The translations under genes and the position numbers were made by a program. Shown here piece after piece: positions 55,783-64,000 of a stretch of DNA of 64,000 nt. The DNA comes from Anastrepha obliqua (Eukaryota; Arthropoda; Insecta; Diptera; Tephritidae), in contig NC_072893.1 of NCBI RefSeq assembly GCF_027943255.1, positions 133,733,784-133,797,783 of the forward strand, given 5' to 3'. The notes below the pieces were generated by a model. The model worked only from the letters and a program-made list of their open reading frames with translations, was not told the origin of the DNA and made no database searches. Each line of letters opens with the position of its first letter. Within the stretch, counting starts at the first letter, position 1.

Positions 55783-56080
55783 TTTTTTGTTCATATTTTT
55801 GTTTCATTTGCAGGCATCCGGCAACACCATACTGTTGTTATTCCAATCTTCTTCTTATTCGCGTTTAAAATTGGAAAGTGATTGCATGGACAAATGAATT
55901 GGCATTCAATTTTAATAGAAATAATTCGATTTTAAGCATAAAAATCAGTAAAAACACGCGTGTGAGTGTATATTTGGTGAATTTTAGTGAAGGGAATTTT
56001 GAAGGCAAATAATTATGAAATTATTATTTCCCGAATAATTTGGAGTTATAAAGAGTGTTTCTTAACACCTCACTAACATT
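55783..56080. other. AT-rich spacer
   Basis: No gene could be supported. The phrase ggcatccggcaacaccata near 55815 resembles, inverted, a stretch left of the composite element near 51555, but the match is weak. Confidence 0.35.
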
Positions 56081-56084
56081 TGCC

Positions 56085-56212
56085 GTTCGGAATCGGCTTA
56101 AAACTGTAGGTCCCTCCATTTGTGAAACAACATCAAGACGCACTCCAGAAATTGGAGGAGGAGCTCAGCCAAATACCTAACAGAAATGTTCGCGCCAATT
56201 ATTTATTTTTAG
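56085..56212 (+). mobile_element. SINE fragment (3' body)
   Basis: The blocks gccgttcggaatcggcttaa, aactgtaggtccctccattt, acaacatcaagacgcact and ggaggaggagctcagcc, ending gttcgcgccaattattta, match the SINE body at 13.4 kb. The head is absent. Confidence 0.8.
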
Positions 56213-59170
56213 AAGAAAATTACATATTTCTTTTTGTAAAAAGTGTCTCGTTTTCGTACACTATTGGAATTTGGCAGTCTTTTGCGCAATTCCCTATCGC
56301 AATTCCCTTCAGCACAACAGCAGCAATACAAACGACAGCTTAATGTCAGTGTTGCTAAAATGCAGAACTATCCAACCAGACACTGAACCAACCGTTGTGT
56401 ACTTATTTCCACAATTTAAATTAAGCATTACTAATTTTCCACTAAATCAAAGCAGCAGCGTAAGCAAAAGCAGTCTCGCCCAGTAGAAAAGACTATACAA
56501 ATAACAAATGTGGGTATTCGGTAGCAGCGACAGTAGCAAATCACACGGAACTCGGACATCAATCCATAATTACAAGCCAGCTGGGGACTGAGAGGAGGTG
56601 TAACTATTGGATCGTTGGTAGTTGGGTAGCGTGCCAGTAGCAAATTTTCCAAATTGCAGATGCATTTAAACGCCCCAAACCCCCACTTATGCCCACAAAT
56701 AGCAGCTCCCGCTTGTTGTAGGATTTCGCGCAGCTGCCATTTGCTTTTCCACATGCGCTATTTGCTATTTTTCGTCTGACAACTGACAACTGGTAACTCT
56801 AATTCGCATTATTATGTGAATTTTATGTCACACGTGACAATCAGTCACTCAGCCCGACAGCCAGAGGCAGTCAGCACAAAGGCACACATGCCTGTGTATA
56901 TATACATAAGTGTTGTACAAATACATATAAACGTGCATTGTGCGCGATTGCGATACTTGCAAAGACGCTCAGCTCGTTTGATTCTCATTTGATTTGCTGG
57001 TGACCTGATACTGTCGACGAGCACTACCTAGGCCTTAGCAGCTACGACAACTGCGCAATTTCCCTTTGTTGTTTGCAGGCATAAGTTGCCCCATTTTCTA
57101 TATTCCACTGTCGCGTAATGTAAATGGTTGTATATATTTGTTTCGCAAGCAATCAACCGCCATTTGTGTCGTAATATACACTTCTATTCGCACGATATGC
57201 TCAAAATAGTTTTCGAAGCTGCATGTTGTGTATGAAGAATAGCGAAGGCTCAACAGCTGCGCGCAGTGTTTCACAAGCTAAGCAGGATGTTTCTGGGGAT
57301 TCTTTCGCTTTGGTAATTTGAATTATGATTTTTTATATTATGATATTTTATATATATATCTCTCGACTGGTTTTTAAGGCCGTGCGTAAAGCACAAAATC
57401 GTATAACTGCGCATGCCCGCATAGTTTTTTCTCAGTTTCCAAACACGCAGCACAAGAAATGTAGGAGAAGAAACATTCAAGAAAAACATATTTTTTTTAT
57501 CCCCTTGTCATAGGGCCTGGGTTTGGGTACACTGCGGAATTTTTCATACATTTGTCACTTTAAGCCGCGAACAATGAATTTAAGTTTCCATACACCCCAC
57601 ACCCTTTGGCCTCAAGAGAGCACTTTATTCTGGCTGGAATCGCTAAACATTTTTGTCTGTCACATAAACTTGACAAGCACTCCAAATATGCACGGTTTTG
57701 TATTTATCACCGATAAATAACGTGAAAAGGCAGCAGCAGCAGCAACGAACTTGCAGTGGTGTTGCGGGCGCGGTTGCCATTGTTGCAGCGCGCCTATCGA
57801 ATACAATGTTTATTTGTATGTGGGTCGCCACTTGAACCTGCTAGCCGCTCTCGTTCAGCGCACTGACCACGGCCTCAGCGGTGGCTTCGTTCACCGGACC
57901 TGATACCGCGGTTACTGCACGTTGCACAGACATACGATATGCCCAACTGCTGCAGTTTAAAGGCTAAATAACAATAAAGCAAGCAGAAAATGCAAAAAAA
58001 TACTGCCAAATAAAATAGAAATAAGTTAGTTGCGCATTTGCAAGTGAAACGCGGCGACCAAGCGAAGTAATGCATTTTTTGATTGCTTTTAGGTTTTCTT
58101 TTTTAGTAGCCTGGCTGCTGTAAATTTAAATTGGTACCTCTGTTTTGTTGTTGGGTCAGTTGCCTTGAAAAATGCTGGTTGCGCCGTGTTTTTATTATTA
58201 TTACTATGGTTACCGTTATAACGCTATAAATATATGTAGATGTGTGCAGGTTTGCAATTTCAATGTGGAATTTCTGCTTTTTTGCATTTTCAATTCATCC
58301 AATTCTGCAAATTTTTCCAACACAGCAGCCACCTCTACAAACACAATCGCAACATATTTACCGCTTCATTCTGAAATCAATGAGCCAGCAACTTTAGAGA
58401 CTTAATAAACACACACACAACCACGCACACACATGGGTAGGTACATATGTAAATTCATATGCAAAAGAACGTTTGACCAAATGAACAAATAAACGAATGG
58501 CTGCCAGAGCAAACCAAATGAAAAAGTCTGCAGCCAGCCGCCATACTGCCAAGTTGTTATGTCGTCGGCATAACATTGTTTTTCTACAGTTCATACTTTT
58601 TAGCCCAGCGTTTAGTATTCAGCGCCCAGCTGGCTGGTTAGTTAACTGGCTGTTCGAGTGTTCCTGTCGCCACGACCGCCGCTGTTGGCACTGCAGCAGC
58701 GGTATTTTGCTTAAGCGTAACCATTAAGCGTTAATTGATTTGAAGTGCCTTAGCGCGAATTTCTTATTCTTTTTTGCTATATAAAACAAATGCAAAAACT
58801 AGATACAGCTGCACAAACGCTGCGGCAGCTTTAATGTGATTTCTGCAGTTTGTTAAGCGGCTGCTTGGCGACAGCGTCTCTCTGCTTGCCCACTTCGGCG
58901 CGCGCAGCCGAATTGGCGGTTCAAAGCATTTTCGATGATGTTTCAGCACCTAAGGCAAATACGCGAAAAGATTATAGTAATTGAAGTAGCTAAAGAACTC
59001 GATAACTGTGGCAAATAATTTATGCTGAAAATCAGTTCCCATGATTAAAATTGTTTGTAATAAAAACCAAATAGCAAAATTATATAAAGACTTAAAAGAA
59101 ACAAAAAACAAACAAAATTGTTTTGTAAAGTCTCAATAAATTTATAATATAATATAATACAATTTATAAT
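56213..59170. other. gene-free stretch
   Basis: No coding exon could be supported. Less AT-rich patches near 57730-57910 and 58500-58700 have short open frames without recognisable content. Confidence 0.35.
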
Positions 59171-59171
59171 A

Positions 59172-59360
59172 ATAGCAGTCGTCCCTTGGCAGGCAATCGC
59201 TAATCTACGAGTATATTTTTTGCGAAAAACCTTCTTCTAAAACCATCTGCAATCCGGAGGCGGCATAAAATTGTAAGATTCTCCATTTGTGGAAAATCTC
59301 AAGACGCACATCACAAATCGGAGTAGAAGATCGGCCAAATATCCAAGCAAAGGGTATACG
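59172..59360 (+). mobile_element. SINE fragment (body), diverged
   Basis: The blocks agcagtcgtcccttggcagg, caatccggaggcggcataaa, ctccatttgtgg, tcaagacgcacatcacaaat and agatcggccaaatatcc match the SINE family with more substitutions than the copy at 56.1 kb. Confidence 0.75.
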
Positions 59361-62300
59361 ATTAGCTACAGACTTACAGACACATCTTGTGAAATAAATG
59401 GCAAAATTGGTAAAAGAACAGCTGTTTGTCGCTTGAAGTAGGAGATAGCGAGTTCTACGCAACTAATTCATTATTTTGCAATTTATATTATACATAGTAT
59501 TTATTAAGACATTGAGAAATGGACCCCAAGATTTAAAAACTTTCTGTTAGGTCTAAGTTTACCGCTCATAAATCAGTTATTTCCGAATAGTGTTTCTCTC
59601 TCTTCGGATATTCATTTCAAGTCAGTTGGTTTAGTTGGCTACACTACTTGTTACCCATGTTCAGCAGTAAAACTCACCCACCAGGTTTTGTAGAAATGAC
59701 TTTGGACTATCAACGCCTTGGAACTTTTAACATTTTACAGTATTCTAGAAAAAGTAGGACTTTGAAGTGAATTCCACTACAGAAGGACTGGCCTAGCAAT
59801 AATAATGAAAATGTTGGGTTTTAATTTCTACCTTGATGTCGCTTTTTTGGACAAAAATTTCCCCTTGTATCTCCCAATGTAGTGGTGCCACTTCGTTTCT
59901 CTAATAAAGCATGGAATATTGTAAATGTCTGCCAGACATCGAATGAAGTAAGAGTTTAGACAGCATACCGTATTTTGACAAAAGCGTGACAGTGGCGGAA
60001 AAAGTGTTCAGCACTCTCAATTCACACTCGTTTCTGCAGGTACGCACGAAGTCCTTACAGGGAGTCCTTATTCACTTCGCATGTACGCCTACGTCGCTGT
60101 CTAAGGGAAATTCGGTTAAGTGGAACCTAGATCTCTTTCCATCTTCCCTAGGCAAGATCTATCCGGTTACCGCACAAGTGGGTTCCGTGATCCATCTATT
60201 TTAGTTTCCTATGGATAAATTAATTTTGTAAGAATTAAATTCATTTATTTTCGTGTACAGTTTCATTCAAAAATTTTGAGGAAAATGCTGAATACGAAAT
60301 TTTAGAAGACCACGGCTTGGTACGCTGGTCGTCATCTCACAACAGTCTATAGTGTATAAAAATTTTCATTTATAAAAAAATGGCCACCTGGGTGCGACTA
60401 AAATTACCAAAACATGTTGGTTATGTGAACTCGCTTTAGTTTCAAAGTTTACATATTTCAAAGGCGCATTCCTCAAATATTTCTCAACACTTGCATCAAC
60501 TAAGAAAGAAAATATTTAGCACGCGCCGGAAATTACCCGAAAAAATTTGATCGAAATTAAAATTTCTTTATTTAAGCACTAATTCGCGCACCACTCTAGT
60601 CAGTCAATTTGCGCTTAAGCGCGGCAACAACGTGTTTTTGTAATTTTGTTGTTGCTTGGCTGGATGGATACTAATGCTAGCAGCAGGTCAACAGCAAGCT
60701 TTTATTATTTTATTGTGTACGTATTGTTGCCTTGTGGCATGCAGGTGTGTCCAGCAAGTGAGCGGCCATAGCAGCAATTGAAATAACAACAAATCAAACT
60801 GTCACATAACAAAATACTTGGCACCCAAATATTGGCAAAATGCAAGTGAAAATTTTACAAAATTAAAATATTATATTATAATAAATAAATGAAAAAAAAT
60901 TAAATAGCAAATTAAATACCTCAGGCACTAGAAAATTAAATTAAAACAAAAATAACAGGAATTTCATGCTGAGCTATGCAAGCCAAAAATATGCACAATT
61001 ATTTACGCCTCGAAGCGATAAATTATTTTAAGTTCGACAGTAAAAAAACATTTTATTTCTATATCAAGTATGCGTTAATAAAAAATTCCGAGGCCCTTGC
61101 AAAACTTTAAATGTTTGGATGGTTAAAAAAAAAACATGGCGAAAGTCATAATTCAACATTTACTTTGTGTTGTTTTCTTGTGCAAAGCTTCTGATTTACT
61201 TTTTTATCATTGAATCGCTACTAATCCTCTCATTCAATCATTCACACACTCAGTCTGTGAACCACTCATCCGGTCAATTCATCATTACAGCAAGCCTTCA
61301 TGCAGTCATTCCCAGTTTATGACTAAAATCAAACACTTTACGGATGCTCTGAGGCCACAGCTGAGGCGCTCGAGAGCCTCTTAACCCAAATAGCAAAACA
61401 AACAACAAAAAAATACCTCTAATTGACGTGATTCAATACAATCGCAAAAAAGTGTACCTTTATACTCACCATACTCGTACTCTTGCACTCATATTCATGT
61501 TGGTGTACTTGCTTATACATACACGAGCAAAGTTAAACCAGCGTACAATAATACTTAAGCTACTTCGGGCGCCCAAAAAGTCGTGCACAAAAATAACAAT
61601 AATAACCGCATTAACAAATCTAGTATTGTTTCTGTTACAGCAACAAATACTATTACAACAACAGCTAAGCATGTGGCACTCAATCGCTCTTTTATTGCTA
61701 CTTTTTATGTTCGATTAAATTTTACTTGGCTGAAGATTCTTGATCACCACAATTTTGACACATTTTCGCGTTGTGCCCGGCCTTTCGCTGGCGAATTCTT
61801 CTTCGATACGAGAGTAGATTGCTGTCTGACAGCTCTGCGCTATGTTGTTGCAGCTATTTGCTTTGCTTTTAGTGCGATATTCCGAAAAAATTTAACTTTG
61901 ACTTTTTTACTGGACGAGCTGCGGCTCCGCCTCGGCCAAGTGGCTCTACCTGTCAGGGCCTCGTCGGGTGTTGAAAGCTTTTTTATTGTTATTTATTTAT
62001 TTATAACATACTTCTTTTTTGCTTATTTATGCTTGCTGCGTTGCAACGAGGTGTGGTGAACGTTGTAAAATCCGCTGATAGAAGCACAAAATTAATTAAG
62101 CAAATGAAAAATTAAAAAAGCTCGATTTTTATGCGCTCGCTGACCTACTGATTTCTCGGTTCAGTGCGGACAGTGTGCTGTTGTCGTTGTTGTTGTGGTA
62201 GCTAGCTAAGTGTTTATTGCCACTGTATGGAAACAGGCATTCGTTGTAAATTGTGTTTGCATTCTTGGCCTTTTCCACACAGCCCCTTTCCGCCACTACA

Positions 62301-64000
62301 ACTCCTACCGTCGCAAGCGTCATTTTTCGGTAAGTACCTCAATACCTGTTTTTTCACCTCGAAGCATTACTGTTTTTGTCATTAATACATATTTTGGATT
62401 TTGAGCAACCGGTTTTTTGCTTTTTTGCTTTTGTTATGTGATTACTAATGGCTGCAATTAGTTTCAGTAAAAGTGGCTCATAGCGAGCGCAGCCAGTCGA
62501 ACCACGCCAATCGACTCAACGTTCGAAGTGTGTATGGATACAAGAGCGAGACAGAGCGGAGGATAATCGACTACGGTGGCCGAGCTCAAAGTATCGGAAA
62601 GTGCATGAAACTTTACAAATAATAGCACTCGAGTTGATAATGAAGCACTTGACTTGATTGAGCCCCAAGCGATGAAGACCAATAGAAATTGCACAGCTGG
62701 CAGCGAGCGGAGTGCATTAGTGACTTGCATTAAGCTACGCAGCAGTGTGTGATGCAAGAAACACCTCCATGCCTATAACCGCAACGGGTTTATAAAGCAC
62801 CACTTCCATTAGGAAGCGTGCAATCACATGTTGGGTAGGCAGTATAGTTCGGCGCCGCCCTAGTAATTTCAAGGATACGAAATCTATTGAACTCCCACTC
62901 GCTAGAAGCGAACCCAGTGCACTCGGAACAATAAAAGTGAATGAACTCGCTTGGAGAACAACACTTGTCTTCCAAATAAATACGTAACACAAAAACAATG
63001 GCAATCATTACAACAACTACAACAACCACAATGTCTTCGCACATTTAATAAGCTTCGCGTTGTTAGTATTAATTAGAAGAAATGCAAGAATGGCAGAAGG
63101 AAGTGACAAAAGCAACAGTAAGCAAACGAAAAAAAGAGTAATAAAAGAACTACTGCATTAAATTACAGTATTAACAAGCAAGCATAACAACAAAAATAGC
63201 AATTACACAAATAAAGCCAAAGGAAGCACAGCAAACGGTAATACAAACAACTACACGGAAAGCAAATGGAATAACATATAAGTGGCAAGCACAAAGTCAG
63301 GCACAAATACAACTCCAATGGGTTCCACTAACATCACCACCGCAGCAGCACAGTAGCAAAAACAACAAAGTTGGTCTGAACTTTGGCGGTGTCAGGTGGA
63401 ATTTTGGTATCTGCAATCTACTCTCAACCAACAAGGCAGTCTTTAATGTATCGCCGAGGTGCAACTTGCGAACATTCACTACGCGTGCTTAAGTATGCCT
63501 ATGTGCAATGGTATGTGCAATCGTAAAAAAACAGTTTCAGTTTCGTGCGCGCGCATCCAAACAATTGGTATCCAAATGGGGCATTGGCACTGCATACCCA
63601 CCAGTCCATACTTGGCAGAGTGCGAATGCACGTGCACGCAGGCAAAGATCTTCTAACAACATTTGGTAGATCGCCTGCAACCTCTATGCACTTGTACGCC
63701 GAGTGGAAATTAGCCAGCTGCTGACATACGAGCGCACACCAACTGCCCAACTACGACAGACTCGCCACAAAGTCGCTGCTCCACTATACCGCTACTTATC
63801 AAAAATTTTCTGTGATTCCCTCTCTCAACCTTCCGACCCAACAGCATGTGAAGAAATTTCCGGCAGTAATTTATGGACTATGGCACAAGTTTTAGTTTTA
63901 AATTCTGGCCTGTTGACTGCCTCTGAGGTTTCTTGGTTTTAGTGGATTGTTTTATTTATTTATTTTTTTTGTTGCAAAGTGTTGCTCTTGTTGTTGTAAC
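59361..64000. other. gene-free stretch to the window end
   Basis: No protein-coding exon, RNA gene or transposon could be supported. The sequence from about 62460 to 63300 reads like a fly 5' leader (moderate GC, CA-rich, AAC/AAA repeats) and may hold a non-coding first exon, but I find no supporting start codon or donor site. Short GTT runs occur near 62180 and at the very end. Confidence 0.35.

Noticed and set aside
61583..62059. 158-residue plus-strand open frame
   Set aside because: No recognisable motif, low-complexity start (Asn/Thr runs) and no splice or conservation evidence; probably chance.

Overview
The window is AT-rich, intron-bearing DNA from a higher dipteran. A tRNA-derived SINE that I remember as common in tephritid fruit flies occurs in at least six copies, together with a mariner/maT element, fly-type LINEs and a Tigger element. 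I infer Tephritidae with moderate confidence; no species can be named from sequence alone.

Layout. 1-3 kb: no gene seen. 3.0-4.3 kb: a complete but dead maT-type (DD37D) mariner with both terminal repeats and a TA target duplication. 5.2-6.3 kb: a decayed LINE 3' end on the minus strand. 6.7 kb: a SINE tail. 7.4-12.9 kb: a minus-strand LINE (LOA-like) with both ORFs open, the best preserved transposon here. 13.4 kb: an almost complete SINE. 13.7-24.3 kb: no exon recognised; probably intergenic or a long upstream intron.

24.35-40.25 kb: the one host protein-coding gene I can support, a plus-strand Rho guanine nucleotide exchange factor with the order PDZ-DH-PH. I placed fourteen coding exons by splice sites. 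Their phases all agree and join into 2,431 residues before the stop, with at least one more exon upstream. A second isoform reads through an internal donor in exon 5 and stops at 29322, giving about 1,220 residues. That isoform keeps PDZ, DH and PH but loses the long Ser/Thr/acidic C-terminal half.

40.2-45.9 kb: 3' flank and gene-free DNA. 45.9-55.8 kb: a dense nested transposon cluster. Two copies begin with the same element end, a terminal repeat about 150 bp long, followed in both by the same fragment of an endonuclease-like coding sequence. Copy A is split by a 5'-truncated LINE. Copy B has both terminal repeats, encloses a foldback structure of about 1.1 kb carrying tandem repeats, and encloses a Tigger transposon that lacks its 3' end and has lost a catalytic aspartate. 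Duplicated GC-rich hairpins sit immediately outside copy B. 55.8-64 kb: two SINE relics and otherwise no gene I can support.

How it works together: the exchange factor is the only functional host gene visible. Everything else recognised is mobile DNA. The 46-56 kb cluster is the most unusual part because its long-TIR family, its captured fragment and its foldback component do not match any element I can name.
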